Shown here in pieces: positions 1 through 7,264 of a DNA stretch of 60,257 nt (positions are counted from its first letter, which is position 1; the number at the start of each line of letters is the position of its first letter). The translations under genes and the position numbers were made by a program. The DNA is from Bordetella parapertussis. GTDB taxonomy: Bacteria; Pseudomonadota; Gammaproteobacteria; Burkholderiales; SG8-39. Location of the stretch: positions 1-60,257 of the forward strand of contig CAMAXP010000027.1 in the NCBI GenBank assembly GCA_945862265.1, read 5' to 3'. The notes beneath the pieces are model-generated. The model was given only the letters and a program-made list of their open reading frames with translations, had not been told where the DNA came from and made no database searches.

Positions 1-135
1 TCGCTATACACGTTGCTTCAAATCCTTTCGGTCTCAGTGTTCGAGAAAATACAGATCTCTGGTGCGTTCCAGCCCCACGAACACTCTGAAAATCAATCAA
101 ATATCGCCAACCAATTGAACTTGTTCGAAATTTAA
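1..135 (+). CDS. IS4-family transposase, C-terminal fragment (gene runs off the left edge)
   Basis: The plus-strand frame starting at base 1 is open for 44 codons and stops with TAA at 133-135. It contains LLQILSVSVFEK near its start and ends NQLNLFEI. IS4-family transposases characteristically close with an LxQILSVxxFEK helix followed by a polar tail and an NQLNLF end. The DDE catalytic residues lie outside the window. The gene points toward the RloB-like gene and ends only 8 bases from its stop codon. Confidence 0.7.
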   Translation, partial: SLYTLLQILSVSVFEKIQISGAFQPHEHSENQSNIANQLNLFEI

Positions 136-146
136 CCGGACACTAC
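1..146 (+). mobile_element. Right end of an IS4-family insertion sequence
   Basis: The segment holds the last 44 codons of an IS4-type transposase and then a short terminal stretch that reads TAGTGTCCGGTTAAATTT on the minus strand, which resembles the ends of IS4-family elements as I recall them. The element continues beyond the left edge of the window, so the other inverted repeat cannot be compared. The exact boundary (about 140-150) is inferred from where the RloB-like reading frame stops making sense. Confidence 0.6.
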
Positions 147-625
147 TGATGCCTTTTGAGCATTCTGTCGACGTCAGCACAGGATCGCATTGGTCGGGCA
201 GACCTTTCAAAGTGCAGCAGGAGCCAGACCTCAAAGCAAGGGACGGCTGTCACGGCGACGATTGGCATAGGACCAGTTTTTTGTGTTGCAAGGCTCGCGA
301 CCTTTTGAATCGCACGCCGATAACTTTCATGTTGATCCTTGTCGAACACGCAGAACACTTTGTCGTAACCACCATCCCGGTGAAACTTCTCCTCTGCGAA
401 CTCCACTACGCTAATAGGAGCCGAGCCTGCATTGGGAGGTATATGTACGGACGCGGAATTAATTTCCAACCGATCGCATAACGCCCCGAAGTAGTGCGGA
501 GCGAACTTTTCGTCCTCACATACAATTAGCGCCGTCCTTTTTCCCGGACGTCTGCCTTGTGTTCTGGCGAACGCCTTCCCGCCCGCTCGGACTTTAGGCT
601 CAAAACCCTGTGGCCTCCTCGCCAT
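143..625 (-). CDS. RloB-like TOPRIM-fold protein, 3' end truncated by the IS
   Basis: This 160-residue protein has the two TOPRIM signatures of the RloB/OLD group: an acidic residue in LIVCEDE (residues 33-39) after a beta strand, and a DxD in CVFDKD (92-97), preceded by a basic N-terminus. RloB proteins are usually about 200-220 residues. Here the frame stops after MLKRHQ, and the stop codon (143-145) lies at the probable end of the IS4-family element, so roughly 50 C-terminal residues appear to be missing. The start codon overlaps the stop of the upstream ATPase gene by one base (TAATG), which implies translational coupling. In known RloA/RloB and PARIS-like systems the TOPRIM protein is the putative nuclease effector. 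Loss of the C-terminus may have inactivated it. Confidence 0.7.
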   Translation of the reverse strand: MARRPQGFEPKVRAGGKAFARTQGRRPGKRTALIVCEDEKFAPHYFGALCDRLEINSASVHIPPNAGSAPISVVEFAEEKFHRDGGYDKVFCVFDKDQHESYRRAIQKVASLATQKTGPMPIVAVTAVPCFEVWLLLHFERSARPMRSCADVDRMLKRHQ

Positions 626-1887
626 TAGAATTTCGGCTCGCCAATAAAGGGCAGCGCTCCGTATCGCCCCTTCAAATACCCCTTGCCGAGAGCCTCCTCC
701 CTTCGTGGACTAAAGTCGATTAGCGGATAGAGATGCGATGCTCGGTCTTTGTCTTTCTCGATAAACCATATCTGGTCACGGCGAAAAAGATCCCCGTCGA
801 GTAGCGACGTGTCGTGCGTTGAGAAGAATAATTGCGCATCCTTCTTGTTTATCTTCGGATTGTGAAAAAGACCGATAAGGAATCTAACGAGCACCGGATG
901 CAAGCTGTTGTCTAGCTCGTCAATAAATAGAACCTCTCCATTCTCAAGCACCTTGTGCCAGGCACCAGCGCTTGTCAGCAGTTTTACGGTCCCGGTTGAC
1001 TCCTCGCTCAATTCGAATTCTGCAAAATCTTTCGTTCCGGCTACTTTGTGGAGCGTCTGAATCCTGTAGATCGAAGGAGTCTTTGAGTTCACTCCAGGAA
1101 GCATGATCGGCACGCCCTGAAGCGCGACCATTCCAGAAGGAAGCGGCTCTTGCTTTATAGCGACATCATCGATTCCGAGTGCGGCTGATTGCACAAAGTT
1201 CATCAACCAAGCCTTACCTCCCGGCTTGTCAAAAAGATCCCGCGTCAGGCCCACATTGAACTGTGAAGCTCCAACAATCACTACAAGCTTGTTTTGAAAC
1301 CAGTTAAAAACTGGTCGCATTTGCTCACTATTGAGCTGAATAGCAGTCGACAGGAAAAGAGCGTTTTCGCGAGTAGCGTTCTTCCAAACGACATGATCTC
1401 CCTTGAGTTTGCTCCCCATTTCCCAAGCATATGCCTTTCTTTTGGAATCAAAATGGCGAGTAAACCAACGTTGTGGCCGTCCTTTGGGATAGGCAATCAA
1501 AAATTCGCTTTGCACTCTCTCCGCATTTAGCGAAAAGCCATATTGATAGCGGACGCCTTGCTCAACAAAATTGACTTCAAATTCGCTGGCCGTCTTTGCT
1601 GAGCGCCCATCAAAAAGAAAGGGCTTAATAAATATTCGATTCCCTTGTTGGAGAGCCGCCGAGCCAACTACAAACGCCTGCACGAATTGGAGCGCAAGAA
1701 GTAGATTGGTCTTTCCGCCCGCGTTGGGGCCATACACGACCCCGGATCGGAGCATGCGTGGTAAGGACGGCTGCCCCGACTCAAAGGTATTGCGCGACTT
1801 CCATTCGTTCGCCGAACTCGCGGTCATTCCTAAGACCTGCGTGTCTTTGATTGAACGAAAATTCTTTACGCTGAATTCGATGAGCAT
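625..1887 (-). CDS. RloA-like AAA15-family ATPase
   Basis: This is a 420-residue ABC/OLD-type ATPase. The N-terminus IEFSVKNFRSI is the standard opening of AAA15 and RecF-like ATPases. Walker A is GPNAGGKT (residues 53-60), Walker B with catalytic glutamate is LFIDELD (about 319-325), and a switch histidine sits in FFSTHD (about 354-359). Length matches the family. It is the first gene of a two-gene unit with the RloB-like gene. In known homologues (RloAB beside type I restriction genes, AriA of PARIS) the ATPase senses phage proteins or regulates the TOPRIM partner. That role here is inferred. No restriction-modification gene is next to it. Base composition is lower in GC than the genes to its right, consistent with acquisition. 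Confidence 0.8.
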   Translation of the reverse strand: MLIEFSVKNFRSIKDTQVLGMTASSANEWKSRNTFESGQPSLPRMLRSGVVYGPNAGGKTNLLLALQFVQAFVVGSAALQQGNRIFIKPFLFDGRSAKTASEFEVNFVEQGVRYQYGFSLNAERVQSEFLIAYPKGRPQRWFTRHFDSKRKAYAWEMGSKLKGDHVVWKNATRENALFLSTAIQLNSEQMRPVFNWFQNKLVVIVGASQFNVGLTRDLFDKPGGKAWLMNFVQSAALGIDDVAIKQEPLPSGMVALQGVPIMLPGVNSKTPSIYRIQTLHKVAGTKDFAEFELSEESTGTVKLLTSAGAWHKVLENGEVLFIDELDNSLHPVLVRFLIGLFHNPKINKKDAQLFFSTHDTSLLDGDLFRRDQIWFIEKDKDRASHLYPLIDFSPRREEALGKGYLKGRYGALPFIGEPKF

Positions 1888-2101
1888 AATATCGCCCTAA
1901 GATTATTTATCCGGGTAGTTTTGCAGAAAAATAGCGATAAATCAATCTAACGTTCTTAAAGTTTAATTTTAATGCGTTATTATGCGCATTTTTAGTGAAA
2001 ATGGATTCTGGGAGTGGGCCACACCGCCTCATCGTCAACGCGCAGACGAGTCGCCGTTCTGTCCAAGCTAGAGTCTCGACTCGCTCATCTAGAATCGCGA
2101 A
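1888..2101. other. AT-rich intergenic region between divergent genes
   Basis: About 214 bases separate the ATPase start from the DUF1653 gene. The left half is AT-rich and should contain the leftward promoter for the RloAB-like pair. The right half returns to the GC content of the chromosome, so the composition boundary falls near 2,000. I find no RNA gene and no convincing operator. Confidence 0.5.
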
Positions 2102-2314
2102 ATGCTCCCCACCCTCCCCACCGGCAAGTACCGCCACTACAAAGGCAACGACTACGAAGTCGTAGGCGTCGCCACGCACTCCGAAACCCACGAGCCGATG
2201 GTCGTCTACCGCCCCCTCTACGGCGAGAGGGCCCTCTGGGTCCGCCCCCTGGCGATGTTCATGGAAGAGGTGACCGTGGACGGCAAAACCGTCCCCCGCT
2301 TCGCGAAGATCTAG
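2102..2314 (+). CDS. DUF1653 domain protein
   Basis: This 70-residue protein matches the small DUF1653 family: a Gly-rich opening with TGKYRHYKGNDYEVVG (residues 7-22), an internal HSETHEPMVVYRPLYG block (26-41) and LWVRPLAMF (45-53). It is a compact all-beta cytoplasmic protein of unknown function that is common in proteobacteria. The start follows only a weak Shine-Dalgarno, but the family N-terminus begins here. It stands alone, with the RNA helicase about 215 bases downstream. Confidence 0.85.
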   Translation: MLPTLPTGKYRHYKGNDYEVVGVATHSETHEPMVVYRPLYGERALWVRPLAMFMEEVTVDGKTVPRFAKI

Positions 2315-2369
2315 AGCCTCAGCAGAAAAAGCTTGCCAAACAGCCTCTTACCCCTCATACTTTGTTTGT

Positions 2370-2408
2370 GCGATGCAGCAGTTCGAGTACTGAAGTACTA
2401 AGCATCGC
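2370..2408 (+). promoter_or_regulatory. Nested stem-loop upstream of the RNA helicase
   Basis: GCGATGC (2370-2376) pairs perfectly with GCATCGC (2402-2408). Inside it AGTAC (2386-2390) pairs with GTACT (2395-2399) around a TGAA tetraloop. No T-run follows, so a factor-independent terminator is unlikely. It may be part of the helicase leader RNA. Confidence 0.35.
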
Positions 2409-2493
2409 CTAGTTCACTGTCCCTGACCTCCTCGGAAGACTTAGCAACAGCGTCTTCCTGCAGCGTTCCTTATCCATAGGATTGCGATTCGGT

Positions 2494-2524
2494 TGGTGCC
2501 GGTGTTTTTAATTGGCACCAGGAG
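2494..2524 (+). promoter_or_regulatory. Hairpin abutting the Shine-Dalgarno of the RNA helicase gene
   Basis: TGGTGCC (2494-2500) and GGCACCA (2514-2520) form a perfect 7-bp stem with a 13-base U-rich loop. The last base of the stem overlaps the AGGAG ribosome binding site (2520-2524) of the gene starting at 2530. Such placement could modulate translation with temperature or by helicase feedback. That function is inferred from position only. Confidence 0.4.
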
Positions 2525-2529
2525 AATCC

Positions 2530-3879
2530 ATGACTGCCGTCAGCGAAGTCGTATTGCCTATTACTTTTGAATCCCTCGGCCTGGCCGCGCCCATCCTTGA
2601 AGCGATCAAGGCCGCCGGCTACACCGAACCGACCCCCGTGCAGGCCCGCGCCGTCCCCGAAGCCATCAAGGGGCGCGACCTCCTGGTCTCGTCGCAGACC
2701 GGCAGCGGCAAGACCGCCGCCTTCATGCTGCCCGCGCTGCAGAAGCTCATGGTGCAGCACGAGACCCCCGGCCGCGGCCCGCGCATCCTGGTGCTCACCC
2801 CCACGCGCGAACTCGCGGTGCAGGTGACCAAAGCCGCTGACACGTACGGCCGCAACATGCGCGTAAAAACGCTGTCGGTCGTCGGCGGCATGCCCTACCC
2901 GCTGCAGAACCGCATGCTGAAGAACGGCGTCGACATCCTCGTGGCCACGCCGGGCCGCATGCTCGACCAGATGAACTCCGGCCGCATCGACCTCTCGCGC
3001 CTGCAGTTCCTGGTGCTGGACGAAGCCGACCGCATGCTCGACATGGGCTTCAAGGACGACCTCGAGGCTATCCTCGCCAAGGTCCCGAAGACGCGCCAGA
3101 CCATGCTCTTCTCGGCCACGATCGAGCCGAGCATCGTGCGTCTCGCGAGTTCTTTCCTGCACGACCCGCTGCGCATCGCCGTCGACACCGCGCAGACGCG
3201 CCACGTCAACATCGAGCAGCGCCTGCATTTTGCCGACGACATGGGCCACAAGAACCGCCTGCTGGAGTCCATCCTCGGCCAGCCGGACATGCTGCAGGCC
3301 ATCGTCTTCACCTCGACCAAGCGCCACGCCGACCAGCTCGCGCAGGACCTGCACGGCAAGGGTCACTCGGCCGCGGCCATGCACGGCGACATGCACCAGG
3401 GCGCGCGCAACCGCACGCTGCAGGCGCTCCGCCGCGGCGGGCTGAAAGTGCTCGTGGCGACCGACGTCGCCGCGCGCGGCATCGACGTGCAGGGCATCTC
3501 GCACGTCATCAACTACGACCTGCCGATGCAGGCCGAGGACTACGTGCACCGCATCGGCCGCACCGGCCGCGCGGGCCGCAACGGGATTGCCATCAGCTTT
3601 GCAAGCTCCCGCGACAGCCACCTCGTGCGCGACATCGAGCGCCTCACCACGCAGAAGATCGAAGTCAGCGTCATCGAAGGCCTCGAGCCCAAGATGCGCA
3701 CTTTCTCCAAGCCCGCCACGCGCAACACGCGCCCCGGCGGCGGCAAGTCGTCCTACGGCAAGCCAGGCGGTGGAAACAGCGGCGCCCCCGGACGCCGTGA
3801 AGGCTTCAGCGGCTACGCCAAGCGCGACGGAAGGCCGGCAGCACGTTCGCCCGCACGGACGAGTCCGTATCCGAAGTAA
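2530..3879 (+). CDS. rhlE: DEAD-box ATP-dependent RNA helicase, RhlE type
   Basis: This 449-residue protein has every DEAD-box motif in order: Q motif TPVQ, Walker A SQTGSGKT, PTREL, TPGR, the DEAD box in VLDEADRML, SAT in LFSATIEP, TSTKRHADQ, ATDVAARGIDV, and HRIGRTGRAGR. A Gly/Arg/Ser-rich tail of about 75 residues follows, typical of RhlE-like helicases that remodel ribosome-assembly or degradosome RNA. I start it at ATG 2530, which has AGGAG six bases upstream. An in-frame TTG at 2512 lies inside the leader hairpin and is less likely. It is monocistronic and convergent with slyX. Confidence 0.93.
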   Translation: MTAVSEVVLPITFESLGLAAPILEAIKAAGYTEPTPVQARAVPEAIKGRDLLVSSQTGSGKTAAFMLPALQKLMVQHETPGRGPRILVLTPTRELAVQVTKAADTYGRNMRVKTLSVVGGMPYPLQNRMLKNGVDILVATPGRMLDQMNSGRIDLSRLQFLVLDEADRMLDMGFKDDLEAILAKVPKTRQTMLFSATIEPSIVRLASSFLHDPLRIAVDTAQTRHVNIEQRLHFADDMGHKNRLLESILGQPDMLQAIVFTSTKRHADQLAQDLHGKGHSAAAMHGDMHQGARNRTLQALRRGGLKVLVATDVAARGIDVQGISHVINYDLPMQAEDYVHRIGRTGRAGRNGIAISFASSRDSHLVRDIERLTTQKIEVSVIEGLEPKMRTFSKPATRNTRPGGGKSSYGKPGGGNSGAPGRREGFSGYAKRDGRPAARSPARTSPYPK

Positions 3880-3902
3880 CTACTAATCGTCAGGAAGGGG
3901 TA

Positions 3903-3965
3903 CGGGGGAACCAGGGTTCCCCTGTGCCTAGTTTCGGGGGAACCTGGGTTCCCCTGTTCCTAGTA
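3903..3965. repeat. Tandem pair of GGGGAACC-N2-GGTTCCCC palindromes between convergent genes
   Basis: Two copies of a roughly 31-base unit follow each other. Each contains a perfect dyad: GGGGAACC (3905-3912)/GGTTCCCC (3915-3922), and GGGGAACC (3937-3944)/GGTTCCCC (3947-3954). Both units continue with CTGTNCCTAGT, and the second runs into the slyX stop codon. Lying between convergent rhlE and slyX, it may act as a bidirectional terminator or be a REP-like dispersed element. Confidence 0.6.
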
Positions 3966-4172
3966 GTGCGGCGGGATCTCGTCCCGCAGCGCGGTCGGTG
4001 ACCCGGCCGCGCCCATCGCCTCCACCTGGTCGCGCATCGCGCGCAGGTCACGCTCGAGACGCTCGATGTGCTGCTGCTGGCGGTACACCGTGGTGTTCAA
4101 CGTATCGAGCAGATCCTCGGCCAGCGTGAGCTTGGACTCGATCTCGGCAAACCGTACGTCGGAGTTGCTCAT
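3960..4172 (-). CDS. slyX: SlyX family protein
   Basis: This 70-residue coiled-coil protein has the SlyX layout: an N-terminal acidic helix with IESKLTLAEDLLDTLN, a QQQHIERLERDL heptad stretch, and the invariant IPPHY end. SlyX is a small cytoplasmic protein of unknown function common in proteobacteria. Its neighbour upstream, an S4 RNA-binding gene, ends at 4174, one base before the slyX start codon region, so the two are probably cotranscribed. Confidence 0.9.
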   Translation of the reverse strand: MSNSDVRFAEIESKLTLAEDLLDTLNTTVYRQQQHIERLERDLRAMRDQVEAMGAAGSPTALRDEIPPHY

Positions 4173-4173
4173 T

Positions 4174-4398
4174 TCAGGGCGCCTTCACAAGTATCGTAAC
4201 GCCCTGGCAGGTCACGGATTGCCCGGCGCGGATCTTCGCGGTCTTGCGGCTCTCGGGCTGGCCGTCGACGCTGACTTCGCCGGCAGCAACCAAGTGCTTG
4301 CCCGCCCCGCCGCTCTCGGCAATGCCCACAGCCTTGAGCAACTGGCAGAGCTCGATGTGTTCGCGGCTCAGCACGAACTCGGTGGACTGCTTACCCAC
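4174..4398 (-). CDS. YbcJ-like S4-domain RNA-binding protein
   Basis: This 74-residue protein is a single S4 domain. FVLSREHIELCQLLKAVG leads into GAGKHLVAAGEVSVDG (about residues 31-46) and a beta-rich end, the same arrangement as YbcJ/YaaA-type small RNA-binding proteins. I use the GTG start at 4396-4398, which overlaps the last eight bases of the upstream molybdenum-hydroxylase gene. The frame stays open further upstream, but that extension is arginine-rich shadow of the other gene. It is likely translationally coupled to its upstream neighbour. Confidence 0.8.
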   Translation of the reverse strand: MGKQSTEFVLSREHIELCQLLKAVGIAESGGAGKHLVAAGEVSVDGQPESRKTAKIRAGQSVTCQGVTILVKAP

Positions 4399-6742
4399 GG
4401 ATCGCCCGCCACACTCGCTCAGGCGTCGCCGGCATGTCCATCGCCGTGACGCCATGCACCGACAGCGCATCGATCACCGCGCTCATCACACACGCCAGTG
4501 ACGCCGTGCACCCCGACTCGCCCACGCCTTTGACGCCGAGCGGATTGGTCTTGCAGGGCACCTCGTTACGCGCCCAGCCGAACTGCGGCACGTCGTCCGC
4601 GCGCGGCAGGCAGTAGTCCATGAAGCTGCCGGTGAGCAGCTGCCCCGACTCCGGGTCGTGCGAGAGTTGCTCCAGCAGCGCCTGGCCGATGCCCTGCACC
4701 AGCCCGCCATGCACCTGGCCTTCGAGCAGCAGAGGATTCACCACCACGCCGAAATCGTTGACCGCCGTATACGAAACCAATTCGACGTGCCCGGTCTCGG
4801 GGTCGACCTCGAGCTCGCACACATGGCATCCCGACGGGAAACTGTAGGTCGTGGGCTTGTAGAAATCCTCGGCCTCGAGCCCCGGTGCGATCTCCGGCGG
4901 CAGGTCCCCGCCGTGCGCGGCTTTGGCCACATCGACGATGCCCACGCGCCGGTCGGTGCCGGCGATCACGAATGAGCCGCCCGCATCGGTCACCTCGAAC
5001 TCGACGTCCGACGCCGGCGCCTCGAGGAGGTGCCCTGCGATCAGTCGCCCCTTCTCGATGATGATCCGCGCGCAATGCACGATCGCCGTGCCGGTGACGG
5101 TGGTCTCGCACGAGCCCACCGAGCCGACGCCCACGCCGACCTTGTCGCTGTCGCCGGACACATACCGGATGCGCTCGGCCGAAAGCCCCAGCTGCTGCGA
5201 CACCACCTGCTTGAACGTGGTCAGGTGCCCCTGCCCGTTGGCGGTGGCGCTGGTGGCGAGAGTGAGGATCCCGTCGGCGTCGAACACCGCGCCGACGTGG
5301 CTCTCGTAGTACCCGTCCGGCTCCTGGTACACAGACAACCCGTAACCGCGCAGCTTGCCGCGCGCGGCCGCCTCGGCGCGCCGCGCCTCGAAGCCGTCGC
5401 GATGGGTGAGCGTCAGCGCGTCATCCATGTTTTTGCCGAACTCGCCGGAGTCGAACACCAGCCCGACGGGCGTGGTCCACGGCATCCGGCCGGGCTGCAC
5501 CATGTTCAGCCGGCGCAGCAGCGCGCGATCGCGCTTGGTCTCGCGCGCAGCGGCATCCACGAGGCGTTCGATAAAGTACGTGAACTCGGGCTTGCCCGCG
5601 CCGCGGTAGGCGGCGATGGGCACCGTGTTCGTGAACGCGACCTTGGTCTCGGCGTGATAGCACGGCAGCGCATACACCCCCGTGATGCAGCGCACGCCAC
5701 CGGTGGTCGGGATGCTGAAAGCCGGCGCGGTCACATACGCGCCCGCGTTGCCCACGATGTGCGCGCGCACCGCGAGAAACCGCCCCTGCGTATCGAGCGC
5801 AAGCTCGCCCGCCATGAAGAGGTCGCGCCCGGCACCGTCGGCAAGGAAAGCCTCGGAGCGGTCGGCGTACCACGCCACCGGCCGGCCAACCTGACGCGCG
5901 GCGAACAATACCGCCACCTGCTCCGGGTACGACGCGATCTTGAGGCCGAACGAGCCGCCCACATCCGGCGTTATCACGTGCAGCGCCAGCGGGTCGGTGA
6001 CGATGCCGGTCGAGGCGACGTCGGCCTGGATGGCCTTGCTGCCCTGCGTGGGCGCATGCAGCGTGTAACGGCCTGACACGGGGTCGTATTCGCCGGCCGC
6101 GCCCCGCGTCTCGATCGGCGCCGCGGACACGCGGTTGACGACGAGCTCGAGGCGCGTGACGTGGGACGCGCGCAGGAACGCGGTATCCACCGCAGCTCGA
6201 TCGCCGCCTTCCCAGTCCAGGGCCAGGTTGCCGTGCGCATCTTCGCGCGCATGCGGGGCGCCGGGGACCAGCGCCGCGCGCGTGTCGGTCACATGCGGCA
6301 GGGGCTCGTAGTCGACCGCGACAAGTTCTGCCGCGTCGCGCGCCGCCAGCCGGGTCTCGGCCACCACCATCGCCACCGCTTCCCCGGCAAAGCGCGCCAT
6401 GCCATCGGCCAGCACCGGGCGGCCGTCGACCCGGGGCAGGCTGCCGTCGCGGTTCTTCTGCATGACGGCCGGGACCATCGGTCCGATGCCGGCGGCCGCC
6501 AGGTCCGCGGCAGTGTAGACGCCAAGCACGCCGGGGAATGCACGCGCAGCCGACGTGTCGATCGACAGCACGCGCGCGTGCACGTGGGGCGAGCGCACGA
6601 AGGCCGCATGCGCGGCGCCGGGCAGGTTCAGGTCGTCGATATAGCGGCCGGCGCCGGCGAGGAGCGCGTCGTCCTCCAGCCGCAGCACGGGCTGGCCGAT
6701 GCGCAGCTGGCCGGAGGTACGCGAGAGGTCGGAGTCATTCAT
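4391..6742 (-). CDS. Xanthine dehydrogenase-family molybdopterin-binding large subunit (CoxL form II-like)
   Basis: This 783-residue protein is a complete molybdenum hydroxylase large subunit. The N-terminal a/b hammerhead holds LAGAGRYIDDLNLPG, the central region has GGSFGLK and the AYRGAGKPE loop, and the C-terminus has the catalytic glutamate in GVGESG. True form I CO dehydrogenases carry AYRCSFR in that loop, so this is a form II-like aldehyde/purine/N-heterocycle hydroxylase and not a CO dehydrogenase. The small iron-sulfur and medium FAD subunits that these enzymes need are not adjacent. The next gene upstream is an unrelated membrane protein. The substrate is unknown and the electron-transfer partners must be encoded elsewhere. 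Confidence 0.85.
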   Translation of the reverse strand: MNDSDLSRTSGQLRIGQPVLRLEDDALLAGAGRYIDDLNLPGAAHAAFVRSPHVHARVLSIDTSAARAFPGVLGVYTAADLAAAGIGPMVPAVMQKNRDGSLPRVDGRPVLADGMARFAGEAVAMVVAETRLAARDAAELVAVDYEPLPHVTDTRAALVPGAPHAREDAHGNLALDWEGGDRAAVDTAFLRASHVTRLELVVNRVSAAPIETRGAAGEYDPVSGRYTLHAPTQGSKAIQADVASTGIVTDPLALHVITPDVGGSFGLKIASYPEQVAVLFAARQVGRPVAWYADRSEAFLADGAGRDLFMAGELALDTQGRFLAVRAHIVGNAGAYVTAPAFSIPTTGGVRCITGVYALPCYHAETKVAFTNTVPIAAYRGAGKPEFTYFIERLVDAAARETKRDRALLRRLNMVQPGRMPWTTPVGLVFDSGEFGKNMDDALTLTHRDGFEARRAEAAARGKLRGYGLSVYQEPDGYYESHVGAVFDADGILTLATSATANGQGHLTTFKQVVSQQLGLSAERIRYVSGDSDKVGVGVGSVGSCETTVTGTAIVHCARIIIEKGRLIAGHLLEAPASDVEFEVTDAGGSFVIAGTDRRVGIVDVAKAAHGGDLPPEIAPGLEAEDFYKPTTYSFPSGCHVCELEVDPETGHVELVSYTAVNDFGVVVNPLLLEGQVHGGLVQGIGQALLEQLSHDPESGQLLTGSFMDYCLPRADDVPQFGWARNEVPCKTNPLGVKGVGESGCTASLACVMSAVIDALSVHGVTAMDMPATPERVWRAIRG

Positions 6743-6832
6743 TGGTTATTTTCTTTTTTACGCAAGATAACTCGCCGGAAACCCGCTTCAGGTGCGGATT
6801 TCCTTCTGGAAAAGTTCAACAATCCTGTCGCT

Positions 6833-7240
6833 TCAGCGGAACTTCTCTGCGCAGGCTGCGATCTTCAGGTCGGTGGGTTGGGACAGGCACTCGCGCGCAT
6901 CCTCGTTCGCACGCGAGCGACGACGCGGCGCATCGGCCATGGGTGCCGCGGGCTTGGCCGCGACGGGCCTGGCTTCGATCATCGGTGCGGGGGCCGGGGC
7001 CGGGGCGGGCGCAGCGGCAGGTGTGGCAGCAGGAGCCGCGGCGACCGGCGCTGGAGCGGGAGCCGCAGGGGCGGCCGCGGGCGCCGGGACCGGCTTGGGC
7101 GGCGGCGGGGGCGGCTCGCTCATGAAGGTATCCCACGCGAACCAGCCGCCGGCGGCGAGGGCCACAACAACACCCCCCGCAATCAGCGCGGTCTTGCGAT
7201 CAAGTTGCGGCATCTGGATTTTCGGCAGTGCGATGGCCAT
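6833..7240 (-). CDS. Single-pass membrane protein with Pro/Ala-rich linker
   Basis: This 135-residue protein has a short cytoplasmic N-terminus, one transmembrane helix (about residues 19-37, TALIAGGVVVALAAGGWFAW), then some 55 residues of Pro/Ala repeat and a charged Cys-containing end (ECLSQPTDLKIAACAEKFR). A strong AAGGAGG ribosome binding site lies eight bases before the ATG, which supports it being real. The two C-terminal cysteines may form a periplasmic disulfide. I do not recognise a named family. Its order between pepE and the hydroxylase gene, all leftward, suggests possible cotranscription with the latter. Confidence 0.65.
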   Translation of the reverse strand: MAIALPKIQMPQLDRKTALIAGGVVVALAAGGWFAWDTFMSEPPPPPPKPVPAPAAAPAAPAPAPVAAAPAATPAAAPAPAPAPAPMIEARPVAAKPAAPMADAPRRRSRANEDARECLSQPTDLKIAACAEKFR

Positions 7241-7264
7241 CTCAGCGTCCTCCTTGGGGCTGCG

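Noticed and set aside
2470..3621. A 383-codon frame opposite the RNA helicase
   Set aside because: Low-complexity Ala/Val/Arg/His composition and no ribosome site; the helicase on the other strand is unmistakable.
4566..5111. Several 150-370 codon frames within and opposite the molybdenum hydroxylase gene
   Set aside because: No motifs, biased Arg/Gly/Ala composition; shadows of a well-supported gene.
4391..6742. Carbon monoxide dehydrogenase large subunit
   Set aside because: The active-site loop is AYRGAGK and not AYRCSFR, and the other CODH subunits are absent, so only a form II-like hydroxylase is supported.
6950..7110. Repetitive GC-rich stretch that might be a minisatellite or CRISPR-like array
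   Set aside because: It is the Pro/Ala-repeat coding region of the small membrane protein; units are irregular and there are no spacers.
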